Assembly (NCBI RefSeq): GCF_001426185.1
Contig: NZ_LMRP01000001.1
Span: 1,776,765-1,840,764 of the forward strand
Direction: 5' to 3'
Length of the DNA: 64,000 bases
Origin: Rhodococcus sp. Leaf247
Lineage (GTDB): Bacteria; Actinomycetota; Actinomycetes; Mycobacteriales; Mycobacteriaceae
The position numbers were made by a program, and so were the translations under genes. This document shows positions 34,178 through 42,386 of the stretch, in pieces. The number at the start of each line of letters is the position of its first letter. The first letter of the stretch is position 1. The notes under the pieces are model-generated. The model was not told where the DNA came from, did no database searches, and saw only the letters and a program-made list of their open reading frames with translations.

Positions 34178-34342
34178 ATGTCCATCAATGTAGGGGAAAG
34201 CCCACGAGCGAAGCAAGGTGGGGGATCACTTTTCTGGTACGCCCGTGCGGTCGATCACATATTCCCTGGTCAGTGGGTCACATCGGCGAGCACCGTGTAA
34301 GAGAAGCGGGCATGTCGGTCCTCGCCACGTACTCTGTAGACC

Positions 34343-36712
34343 GTGCCGATCGCCAAGACAGTCGCAAAACTCGCGGGATGCTCCGCCCTGGCCGGCGCCT
34401 TGCTCGCCGGAGTCATGTTCCCGCTCGCCGGCGGCTTCGGTTTCGCGTCGAACCGCGCAGCCGACACCGTCGACAACGTGTCCGCCGAACTGGTCGAGGG
34501 AACGGTCCCGGCCGTCTCGACGATGGTGGATTCGGCAGGCAACCCCATCGCGTGGTTGTACGAGCAGCGTCGCTTCGAAGTACCCAGCGACCGCATCTCC
34601 AACGAGATGAAGCTCGCCATCGTCTCCATCGAGGACCGGCGCTTCGCCGAGCACGAGGGCGTCGACTGGCAGGGCACGGTGCGCGCGTTCCTCACCAACA
34701 CCACCAGCGGTCAGGTCCAGCAGGGCGCATCGACACTGGACCAGCAGTACGTGAAGAACTACCAGTTGCTCGTCGTCGCCAAGACGGACGCCGAGCGTCG
34801 GGCGGCCATCGAGACCACGCCCGCCCGCAAGATCCGCGAGATCCGCATGGCCCTGACGCTGGACAAGCGTCTGACCAAGGACGAGATCCTCACGCGCTAC
34901 CTGAACCTGGTGCCGTTCGGTAACTCCTCCTACGGAATCCAGGACGCCGCGCAGACGTACTTCGGCATCGATGCCAGCCAGTTGAACCTCACGCAGGCCG
35001 CGATGCTCGCCGGCATGGTGCAGTCCAGCTCGGCGCTCAACCCGTACACGAACGTCGAGGGCGTGACCGAGCGTCGGAACACGGTTCTGGACACGATGAT
35101 CCAGAACATCCCCGAGCGCGCCTCCGAGATCCAGGCGGCCAAGGCCGAGCCTCTCGGCGTTCTCCCCGAACCCAACCAGCTGCCCCGCGGGTGCATCTCC
35201 GCCGGTGACCGCGGGTTCTTCTGCGACTACGCGTTGCAGTACCTGGCCGACGCCGGCATCAGCAAGGAGCAGGTGGACAAGGGCGGCTACCTGATCAAGA
35301 CCACGCTCGACCCGGCCGTCCAGAACTCCACCAACTCCTCGCTCACCAGCAACAGCAGCCCGAACCTCGACGGTGTCGCCACGGTCATGAACGTGATCGC
35401 GCCCGGACAGGATTCGCACCGCATCCTCGCGATGGGCTCCTCGCGTCGGTACGGATTGAACGGTGACGCGAACGAGACCGTCCAACCCCAGCCGTATTCG
35501 CTGGTCGGCAGCGGCGCGGGCTCGATCTTCAAGATCTTCACCACCGCCGCGGCGATGGAACAGGGCCTCGGGACCTCGGCAGTGCTGCAGGTTCCCAGCC
35601 GCGTCGAGGTCAAGGGTCTCGGAGACGGCGGCGCTCGTGGCTGCCCTCCGTCCACCTACTGCGTCACCAACGCCGGTAACTACCCGCAGTCGTTGTCGGT
35701 GACCGACGCACTCGCCCAGTCCCCCAACACCGCCTTCGTCAAGCTCATCGAATCCGTCGGCGTCACCCCCACGGTCGACATGGCCGTCCGGTTGGGACTG
35801 CGGTCCTACACGCTCCCGGGCACCGCGGGCCAGGGAACCGACCAGAGCCTCGCGGACTACCAGAAGGAAGCGAACCTCGGTTCCTTCACGCTGGGACCGA
35901 CGTACGTGAACCCGCTCGAGCTCTCGAACGTGGCCGCGACCCTCGCCTCGGGCGGAAAGTGGTGCCCGCCGACGCCCATCGACAGCGTCTTCGATCGCAG
36001 CGGCAAGCAGATTCCCATCACCGAGCAGGGATGCGAGCAGGTCGTCGAGCCGGGCCTGGCGAACACGCTCGCCAACGCGATGAGCAAGGACGATCAGCCC
36101 GGCGGCACGTCGGCGTCGGCTGCGTCGTCGGTCGGATGGTCACTGCCGATGTCCGGCAAGACGGGGACGACCGAGTCGCACCGCTCGTCCGGCTTCCTCG
36201 GATACACCAACCGATACGCGGCGGCCGCCTACACGTACGGCGACTCGCCCACCCCGAGCGAGATCTGCTCCTTCCCGCTCCGCCCCTGCGGGTCGGGAAA
36301 CCTCTTCGGCGGAAACGAACCCGCGCGGACCTGGTACGACGCGATGGATCCGGTGGCGACCAACTTCGGTGACATCGCACTGCCCGCGGTGGATCAGAAG
36401 TACGTCCGCGGTTCCGCCAACGGCCAGGTTCCCGACGTCACCGGACTCACTCAGAATTCGGCCACGTCGCAACTCCAGGCCGCAGGCTTCCGGGTGCAGA
36501 TCGCGACGAGCGCGTCGTCCGCCGGCCGCGGGACGGTGGTCAGTACGTCTCCGTCGGGTTCGGCCGTTCCCGGCTCGACGGTCACGCTCTACATCAGCGA
36601 CGGATCGGTGCGCGCCGCACCGGCTGCGCCCGCACCCGGTATCCAGCTACCGGCACTGCCGCCCGGGGTCACCATTCCGGCGATCCCCGGGCTGACAGCG
36701 CCGCCGCGCTAG
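34343..36712 (+). CDS. ponA2: Bifunctional class A penicillin-binding protein with PASTA domain
   Basis: 789 aa from GTG 34343. An N-terminal membrane anchor (residues 9-32) is followed by a glycosyltransferase 51 domain with catalytic Glu97 in SIEDRRFAEHEGVD and QGASTLDQQYVKN. The transpeptidase domain has Ser394-x-x-Lys397 (GSIFK), Ser460-Pro-Asn462 and Lys606-Thr-Gly-Thr. One PASTA repeat follows (about 694-757), then a Pro/Ala-rich tail. It polymerises and crosslinks peptidoglycan. The mycobacterial homologue is Rv3682, involved in stress survival. A short stem (CCCAC/GTGGG, 34201-34222) lies in its leader. Confidence 0.96.
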   Translation: MPIAKTVAKLAGCSALAGALLAGVMFPLAGGFGFASNRAADTVDNVSAELVEGTVPAVSTMVDSAGNPIAWLYEQRRFEVPSDRISNEMKLAIVSIEDRRFAEHEGVDWQGTVRAFLTNTTSGQVQQGASTLDQQYVKNYQLLVVAKTDAERRAAIETTPARKIREIRMALTLDKRLTKDEILTRYLNLVPFGNSSYGIQDAAQTYFGIDASQLNLTQAAMLAGMVQSSSALNPYTNVEGVTERRNTVLDTMIQNIPERASEIQAAKAEPLGVLPEPNQLPRGCISAGDRGFFCDYALQYLADAGISKEQVDKGGYLIKTTLDPAVQNSTNSSLTSNSSPNLDGVATVMNVIAPGQDSHRILAMGSSRRYGLNGDANETVQPQPYSLVGSGAGSIFKIFTTAAAMEQGLGTSAVLQVPSRVEVKGLGDGGARGCPPSTYCVTNAGNYPQSLSVTDALAQSPNTAFVKLIESVGVTPTVDMAVRLGLRSYTLPGTAGQGTDQSLADYQKEANLGSFTLGPTYVNPLELSNVAATLASGGKWCPPTPIDSVFDRSGKQIPITEQGCEQVVEPGLANTLANAMSKDDQPGGTSASAASSVGWSLPMSGKTGTTESHRSSGFLGYTNRYAAAAYTYGDSPTPSEICSFPLRPCGSGNLFGGNEPARTWYDAMDPVATNFGDIALPAVDQKYVRGSANGQVPDVTGLTQNSATSQLQAAGFRVQIATSASSAGRGTVVSTSPSGSAVPGSTVTLYISDGSVRAAPAAPAPGIQLPALPPGVTIPAIPGLTAPPR

Positions 36713-36724
36713 AGGTAGATCGAG

Positions 36725-37198
36725 TCAGAGACGGGCCTTGACAGCTGCCGAGATACGGGAGCCGTCGGCCTTGCCCGCGGCGATCGCCGTGGCGGCTTTC
36801 ATGACCTGGCCCATCTGACGCATCGCCGGGCGTTCACCGAGTTCCTCGGCCACCTGGGCGATCGCCGTGTCGGCGACATCGGCCAGTTCCGCGTCGGTCA
36901 GCGGAGTGGGCAGGTACTCGTCGATGATCTGCGCCTCGGCGTGCTCGGTCGCCGCGAGTTCGCCGCGTCCGTTCTGGGTGTAGATCTCGGCCGACTCGCC
37001 GCGCTTCTTCGACTCCTTCGCCAGCACGCGCAGCACGTCGTCGTCGGTGAGCTCGTGCGCTTCCTTGCCCGAGACCTTCTCGGTCTGTACTGCTGCCAGC
37101 AACATCCGCAGAGTTGCCGTGCGGAGCTTGTCCTTCGCCTTCATCGATGTCGTGAGGTCGGTTCGCAAACGCTTTTCCATGTCACAGTTCTCGGCCAT
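36725..37198 (-). CDS. GatB/YqeY-family protein
   Basis: 157 aa, or 151 from the second Met at 37180. It has the YqeY pattern: KDKLRTATLRMLLAAVQTEK near the start, EAQIIDEYLPTPLTDAEL in the middle, and GQVMKAATAIAAGKADGSRI at the end. The fold is that of the tRNA-binding tail of GatB, and the family may bind or amidate charged tRNA, though the role is not settled. It converges on ponA2 with a 12-bp gap and is divergent from the phosphoesterase. Confidence 0.92.
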   Translation of the reverse strand: MAENCDMEKRLRTDLTTSMKAKDKLRTATLRMLLAAVQTEKVSGKEAHELTDDDVLRVLAKESKKRGESAEIYTQNGRGELAATEHAEAQIIDEYLPTPLTDAELADVADTAIAQVAEELGERPAMRQMGQVMKAATAIAAGKADGSRISAAVKARL

Positions 37199-37222
37199 GC
37201 ACGGAACGGTACTGTCGAAGAG

Positions 37223-38254
37223 GTGTCCGGTACATCAGCATCGCCTCGCATCACGGTGAATTCGCGCTCGTTGACCTCGCGGTCGGCACTCGGATCCACT
37301 GCCCGCGCTCTTGCGACTCCGGGTGGTGTCGCCGCACTCGCCGCGGGATCTGCCGCCCTGGGCCTGACCTATGCCACGACGATCGAGCGCAACGCGTTCG
37401 CGCTCCGCGAGACGACGTTGCCGGTTCTCGCGCCGGGCACCTCGTCGCTGCGCGTGCTGCACATCAGCGACCTCCACATGATGCCGAACCAGAAACTGAA
37501 GCAGAACTGGATCCGTGAGCTCGATCGCCTCGAGCCCGATCTGGTGGTGAACACCGGGGACAACCTGTCCCACCAGAAGTCGGTTCCCGCGGTCGTCCAG
37601 TCGCTCGGGGCATTGCTCGGTCGGCCGGGTCTGTTCGTCTTCGGGTCGAACGACTATTTCGCGCCGGTCCCGAAGAACCCGTTGAAGTACTTCCGGAAGA
37701 ACCACAAGAAGGTCTTCGGCGACCCCCTGCCCTGGCAGGATCTGCGAGCCGCGTTCACCGAGCGCGGGTGGCTCGACGTGACACACGTGCGCCGCGAACT
37801 CGAGGTGTCCGGGGTACGGATCGCCACGGCCGGAGTGGACGATCCACATCTGAAGCGGGACCGGTACGACACGGTTGCCGGCGCACCGAACCCGGTCGCC
37901 GACGTCAGCATCGGTCTGACGCATTCGCCGGAACCCCGAGTCCTGGACAAGTTCGCCGCCGACGGATACGACCTCGTCCTCGCCGGGCACACGCACGGCG
38001 GCCAGCTGTGCGTTCCGTTCTACGGAGCGCTCGTGACCAACTGCGAACTCGACCGCTCACGTGTGAAGGGTCCCTCGCGGTGGGGCGAGCACACCCGCCT
38101 GCACGTCTCCGCCGGTCTGGGCACGTCGCCGTATGCGCCGTACCGGTTCTGCTGCCGCCCGGAGGCCACGTTGATCACGCTGATTCCCGCGGACAGGCCG
38201 GATCGCACGGCTCCTGAGCTGGGCGTTTCGCGTTCCGAAGCAGTGGTGCGATAG
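37223..38254 (+). CDS. Metallophosphoesterase (Rv3683 type)
   Basis: 343 aa from GTG 37223, with AAGAGG just before it; a GTG at 37256 is an alternative start. A hydrophobic segment (about residues 33-52) anchors the protein. The calcineurin-like motifs are HISDLHMM, VVNTGDNL, VFGSND (Asn-Asp of the third motif), GLTHSP and LAGHTHGGQ, giving a two-metal phosphoesterase site similar to YkuE-type enzymes. Substrate unknown. It is the last gene in the region with M. tuberculosis gene order and is followed by tRNA-Pro. Confidence 0.87.
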   Translation: MSGTSASPRITVNSRSLTSRSALGSTARALATPGGVAALAAGSAALGLTYATTIERNAFALRETTLPVLAPGTSSLRVLHISDLHMMPNQKLKQNWIRELDRLEPDLVVNTGDNLSHQKSVPAVVQSLGALLGRPGLFVFGSNDYFAPVPKNPLKYFRKNHKKVFGDPLPWQDLRAAFTERGWLDVTHVRRELEVSGVRIATAGVDDPHLKRDRYDTVAGAPNPVADVSIGLTHSPEPRVLDKFAADGYDLVLAGHTHGGQLCVPFYGALVTNCELDRSRVKGPSRWGEHTRLHVSAGLGTSPYAPYRFCCRPEATLITLIPADRPDRTAPELGVSRSEAVVR

Positions 38255-38290
38255 AGTCGAACGGCTGCCTGAAAGGGCGGTGTTCGATCA

Positions 38291-38364
<74 letters not shown>

Positions 38365-38384
38365 CTCGTGGTTGAGACACGAAA

Positions 38385-38420
38385 GAAAGCCCCGACCGGG
38401 GAAACCTGGTCGGGGCTTTC
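38385..38420. terminator. Terminator after tRNA-Pro and the MFS gene
   Basis: Perfect 13-bp arms GAAAGCCCCGACC (38385-38397) and GGTCGGGGCTTTC (38408-38420), 10-nt loop. It serves the tRNA on the plus strand and the MFS gene (stop at 38439) on the minus strand. Confidence 0.92.
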
Positions 38421-38438
38421 GTGCTTCTGCGCAGCGGT

Positions 38439-40049
38439 TCAGCGAGCGCTGCCCCGAGCGACCGTGCTCTCCGTCGCGTCATCCGGACCGGTTAGTTCGG
38501 CATCGATGTCATCGTGCGCGACGGGATGGGCAGGCAGAAAAATGAGGGTGAGAACGGCAGCAGCGGCAGTCACGCCTCCCGCGACCATGCATCCGAGCGA
38601 CATTCCGTCGACGAAGCCCACCCTTGCGACCTCTGTCAGTCGTGCGCCTACATCGGCACCGGCCTGACCGAACAGTTCCGCCGCCCTGTCGGCAGCGAAG
38701 AGTGCCGCGCCGACCGATTCGCTCGCGGGCTCCCGCAGCGGCTCGGGAAAGGATCCGACATCGAGATGATCGCGATACGCGGACAGTGCGACCGATCCGA
38801 TCACCGCGACGCCGAGGGTGCCGCCGAGCTCACGCGTGGCGTCGTTGACCGCCGACCCCATGCCGGCCTTGTCCGGTGACACCACACCCATGATCGCTTC
38901 GGTTGCCGGCGTGCCGGTCAGTCCGATGCCGCCACCCAACAGGAGCATCTGAAGCAGGATGACCCAGTAGTCGGCGTCGGCAGAGAGAGTCGACGCCCAC
39001 ACGAATGCGACGCTGAGAGAGAACAATCCGAAGGCGACGACCACTTTCGTGCCGATTGCGACGGCGATCCGAGGCCCGACGAGCGCCGCCACCGCGATCG
39101 AGCCCGCGACCGGCAGGATTCGGACGCCGGTCTCCAGAGCGCCGTACCCGCGCACGAACTGGAAGTACTGGGTGACCAGGAAGATGAAGCCGAACAGGGC
39201 GAAGAATCCGCCGGTGACCGCTCCACTTGCGGCGGTGAACCGCATGTTCGCGAACAACCTGACATCGAGCATGGGATGGTCGCTCCGGATCTCGTGGATG
39301 ACGAACACAGTCGACACCACCGCAGCCACCACGAAGCCGATCACGGTAGGTGGCGAGCCCCATCCGCGGTCGGGTGCCTCGATGATCGAGTACACGAGCG
39401 TGCCGAGTGCGACGGTCGACAGTACGAGGCCGACGTAGTCGAGCGGCGGCGTAGCGGGGTCGCGCGACTCGGGGATGAAGCGCGCGGCGAAGAACAGCGT
39501 GACCGCCGCAGCGATGCCGTTGAAGACGAGAATCGATCCCCACCAGAAGTGCTCGATCAGGGCACCACCGACGACCGGACCGGTGGCCACCGCAAGGCCG
39601 GTGGCCGCTCCCCACAACCCGAGAGCTTTCACCCGTTCGGTCCGATCGGTGAACACGTTGGCGAGGATCGACAGCGTTACCGGATAAACCAGTGCAGCGG
39701 CGACACCGGCGAGTGTGCGCCAGGCGACGAGTACGCCGGGGCTGCCGCTGAGCGCTCCGCCTGCGGATGCCGCGACGAAGATGACGAGTCCGAGCAGCAG
39801 GAGCCGACGACGACCGAATCGATCGCTGAGCGATCCACCCGCCAGCACCAGCGCGGCGAACGCAAGATTGAACGCGTCGACGATCCAGAGCAGGTCCCGG
39901 GTGCTGGCCCCCAGCTCCCTGACCAGCGTGGGCAGAGCGATGTTGATGACGGTCGTGGACACGTTGACAATGAATACCGCTAGACAGAGCGTCGCGAGGA
40001 CGGCCGTCTTGTTGACGGCGCTAGTGGAGAGTGGGCGGGTGAGAGACAT
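38439..40049 (-). CDS. MFS drug exporter, DHA2 (EmrB/QacA) family
   Basis: 536 aa with 14 membrane helices. FIVNVSTTVINIALPTLVRE with WIVDAFNLAFAALVLAGGSL is the helix 1-2 pattern of DHA2 pumps, SDRFGRRRLLL is motif A, and the antiporter motif C is WGAATGLAVATGPVVGGAL. It should export a toxic or secreted compound by proton exchange. TATAAC lies six bases before the ATG, so the mRNA may be leaderless. The start overlaps the ATAAY-type box at 40048-40060. The divergent TetR gene is its probable regulator. Confidence 0.92.
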   Translation of the reverse strand: MSLTRPLSTSAVNKTAVLATLCLAVFIVNVSTTVINIALPTLVRELGASTRDLLWIVDAFNLAFAALVLAGGSLSDRFGRRRLLLLGLVIFVAASAGGALSGSPGVLVAWRTLAGVAAALVYPVTLSILANVFTDRTERVKALGLWGAATGLAVATGPVVGGALIEHFWWGSILVFNGIAAAVTLFFAARFIPESRDPATPPLDYVGLVLSTVALGTLVYSIIEAPDRGWGSPPTVIGFVVAAVVSTVFVIHEIRSDHPMLDVRLFANMRFTAASGAVTGGFFALFGFIFLVTQYFQFVRGYGALETGVRILPVAGSIAVAALVGPRIAVAIGTKVVVAFGLFSLSVAFVWASTLSADADYWVILLQMLLLGGGIGLTGTPATEAIMGVVSPDKAGMGSAVNDATRELGGTLGVAVIGSVALSAYRDHLDVGSFPEPLREPASESVGAALFAADRAAELFGQAGADVGARLTEVARVGFVDGMSLGCMVAGGVTAAAAVLTLIFLPAHPVAHDDIDAELTGPDDATESTVARGSAR

Positions 40050-40060
40050 AATGAAGTTAT
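40048..40060. promoter_or_regulatory. Box 1 (ATAATGAAGTTAT), start of the MFS gene
   Basis: This near-palindrome (ATAAC-N3-ATTAT on the minus strand) overlaps the MFS start codon and possible -10. The same 13-mer with one change is at 42257-42269 and a weaker version at 46898-46910. A likely operator of the TetR protein encoded at 40145. Confidence 0.45.
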
Positions 40061-40144
40061 AGCAGACGCTGCCTGCCGTGCACCCCGAAGCGGTCCCCTG
40101 TGCCGTCAGCCGGGTGTCCCGTCCCGATGTGAAACGATCGACTC

Positions 40145-40843
40145 ATGGCATCCGCTCACACGCCCCTCGTCGGGAGCGTCGACGACGAACCCGTCCGCGA
40201 GCGGCTCATCCGCTCGGCGATGGAGTTGCTGGCCGATGCCGGTCCGAGCGAGTTGAAGGTGCGGACGATCACCGATCGCGCCGGCGTCTCGACGATCACC
40301 ATCTATCACCACTTCGGCGGTTTGCAGGAACTGTTGCAAGAGGTCGTCATCCGCGGATACGCCAACCTTCGTGCTGCATTGCTCGCAGCATCAGCGGCAC
40401 GAATGAACCCGGGCGCACAGTTGTTCGCAATGGCACTGAGCACCCGCGATGTTGCCCAACGCAACGCCCACCTCTACGACATGATGTTCGGCCTCTCCAC
40501 TCGGGGCACGTACCGATACGTCGCTTCGACGAATCGGATGTCCACCGACGGGTTCGGTCCCGCCTATGCCGTCCTGGCCGCCACCTGCGAGAAATTGGCT
40601 CGCACGGGGGTGTCGCCGATCGCGGGAGAGCAGATGGCGGCAGAACTGTGGAGTCTCGTCCACGGCTTCGTCACGCTGGAAATCAGCGGGCAATTCGCAG
40701 ATTTCACAGACCCCGTGGCCACCATTTTGGAACCGATGGCTGTCAACCACTTCGTCGGGATGGGATACCCGCGCGATCTGTCAGAGGCCGGCGCGAAGCA
40801 AGCCGTGCGATGGTGGAAGCGACGGCAGCAGTCGCAGCCCTAG
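40145..40843 (+). CDS. TetR-family transcriptional regulator
   Basis: 232 aa. The N-terminal HTH is RLIRSAMELLADAGPSELKV followed by RTITDRAGVSTITIYHHFGG, with the recognition helix TITIYHHF. A larger ligand-binding domain of the TetR_C type follows (about residues 85-220). It is divergent from the MFS exporter gene with a 95-bp gap, the usual arrangement for a repressor of its neighbour. The ligand is unknown. Confidence 0.92.
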   Translation: MASAHTPLVGSVDDEPVRERLIRSAMELLADAGPSELKVRTITDRAGVSTITIYHHFGGLQELLQEVVIRGYANLRAALLAASAARMNPGAQLFAMALSTRDVAQRNAHLYDMMFGLSTRGTYRYVASTNRMSTDGFGPAYAVLAATCEKLARTGVSPIAGEQMAAELWSLVHGFVTLEISGQFADFTDPVATILEPMAVNHFVGMGYPRDLSEAGAKQAVRWWKRRQQSQP

Positions 40844-40866
40844 CGCGCATCCGGCGTGGTTGTCCG

Positions 40867-42273
40867 TCACGAACGTCGGCGGGCGGAAACTTTGTCGGGT
40901 TCGGCGGCGGCGAGCATGTCGTCACGCTCGACGACCTTGATGCGTTCGCGGCCCTCGACCCGGCCCAGTGAGCGTTCGTGTTCGTCCAGTCGATACCAGC
41001 CGTCCCAGGTCGTGAACTGCACGTCGCGCGATTCCAGGAGCTCGAGAACGGCGGATTCCTGCGGCGTGGCCGGGGTGTTCAGCGACTCGGCCCTCATGTC
41101 GTCGAGAATGCACTCGACGGTCTCGTTGGCGTCGCCCTTGGTGTGCCCGATCAGGCCGATGGGTCCCCGCTTGACCCAGCCCGTCGTATAGAGCCCGGCC
41201 AGGTGGGTGCCCTCGTCGACGATGCGTCCGGCCTCGTTGGGGATGACACCGGCCCGGGTGTCGAACGGGATCCCCGGCAGATCGTCCGACAGATACCCGA
41301 CCGCGCGATAGACCGCACCGACCTCCCAGTCGGTGAACGCACCGGTTGGCGTCACGTTGCCGCTCCCGTCCAGTCGGGTGCGTTCGGTGCGCAGACCGAT
41401 GACCTTGCCGTCGGCGCCGAGGATCTCCACGGTTGATTCGAAGAAGTGCAGAAACAGCTTGTGCGGACGGTCACCGGGTTCGCGGATCGCGTAGTTCTCG
41501 ATGATCGTGGCAACCTGATCGGTGATCTTGGAGGCGCGTCGCGCGACCGCGGACCCCTCGTCGTACTCGATGTCCTCGGGGTCGACGATCACCTCGATCG
41601 TCGGGGAGTGGTCCAGCTCTTTCAACTCGAGCGGCGTGAACTTGGCCTGGGCCGGGCCGCGACGCCCGAACACGTGCACCTCGACGGCTCTGTTGGCCGC
41701 GAGCCCGTCGTAGACGTTCGGCGGGATCTCCGTGGGCAGCAGCTCGTCGGCGGTCTTGGCGAGCACCCGCGCGACGTCCAACGCCACATTGCCGACGCCG
41801 ATGACGGCAACCTTCTCCGCCTCCAGAGGCCAGGTACGAGAGAAGTCGGGGTGTCCGTCGTACCAGGCCACGAACTGCGCGGCACCGAAGGAGCCGTCGA
41901 GATCGATGCCGGGGACGTCCATCGCGCGGTCCTCGGTGGCACCGGTGGAGAAAATCACCGCGTCGTACAGCGACCGGAGATCATCCACGGTGATGTCGGT
42001 GCCGAAGTCGACGTTGCCCAGCAGTCGGACCTGCGGCTTGTCGAGGACCTTGTGCAGGGCGGTGATGATGCCCTTGATGCGCGGGTGATCCGGTGCCACG
42101 CCGTAGCGAATCAATCCGAACGGCGCGGGCATCCGCTCGAACAGATCGATCGACACGCCGCGCTCCGAGGCCGTGTCGGACTTCATCAGCGCGTCCGCCG
42201 CATAGATCCCGGCCGGCCCCGCTCCCACGATGGCGACTCGGAGGGGACGCGAATTTATAATGAGGTTATGCAT
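40867..42273 (-). CDS. FprA-like NADPH-ferredoxin reductase
   Basis: 468 aa from ATG 42273; an ATG at 42339 would add 22 residues inside the regulatory gap. It begins with the FAD-binding RVAIVGAGPAGIYAADAL, then PAPFGLIRYGVAPDHPRIKG, the signature of adrenodoxin/FprA reductases. The NADP-binding GVGNVALDVARVLA and the C-terminal GWVKRGPIGLIGHTKGDANE complete the match. It passes electrons from NADPH to a ferredoxin. It is divergent from the molybdopterin oxidoreductase and may supply or accept its electrons. No ferredoxin gene is close. Confidence 0.93.
   Translation of the reverse strand: MHNLIINSRPLRVAIVGAGPAGIYAADALMKSDTASERGVSIDLFERMPAPFGLIRYGVAPDHPRIKGIITALHKVLDKPQVRLLGNVDFGTDITVDDLRSLYDAVIFSTGATEDRAMDVPGIDLDGSFGAAQFVAWYDGHPDFSRTWPLEAEKVAVIGVGNVALDVARVLAKTADELLPTEIPPNVYDGLAANRAVEVHVFGRRGPAQAKFTPLELKELDHSPTIEVIVDPEDIEYDEGSAVARRASKITDQVATIIENYAIREPGDRPHKLFLHFFESTVEILGADGKVIGLRTERTRLDGSGNVTPTGAFTDWEVGAVYRAVGYLSDDLPGIPFDTRAGVIPNEAGRIVDEGTHLAGLYTTGWVKRGPIGLIGHTKGDANETVECILDDMRAESLNTPATPQESAVLELLESRDVQFTTWDGWYRLDEHERSLGRVEGRERIKVVERDDMLAAAEPDKVSARRRS
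42257..42269. promoter_or_regulatory. Box 2 (ATAATGAGGTTAT), start of the reductase gene
   Basis: Twelve of 13 bases equal box 1, at the very beginning of the reductase coding region (codons 2-6). It could be an intragenic operator or show that the true promoter/start lies here. Confidence 0.4.
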
Positions 42274-42332
42274 CTGGTCATCGTACCCATCGTCCGCACG
42301 TCTAGTCGGTCGGACCTCCGATCGGATCCCCC

Positions 42333-42355
42333 CGTACATGACTTTGTTATGTACG
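42333..42355. promoter_or_regulatory. Inverted repeat upstream of the molybdopterin oxidoreductase
   Basis: CGTACAT-N9-ATGTACG (42333-42339 and 42349-42355), ending 31 bp before the start at 42387. It is unlike the ATAAY boxes, so a second regulator is probable. Confidence 0.5.
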
Positions 42356-42386
42356 ATCGCTCACACGACGCGAAGGGATCACCGAC

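Noticed and set aside
34178-34342. Possible riboswitch (c-di-AMP type) in the ponA2 leader
   Set aside because: A short stem CCCAC/GTGGG and purine-rich loops are present, but the known ydaO consensus elements are not.
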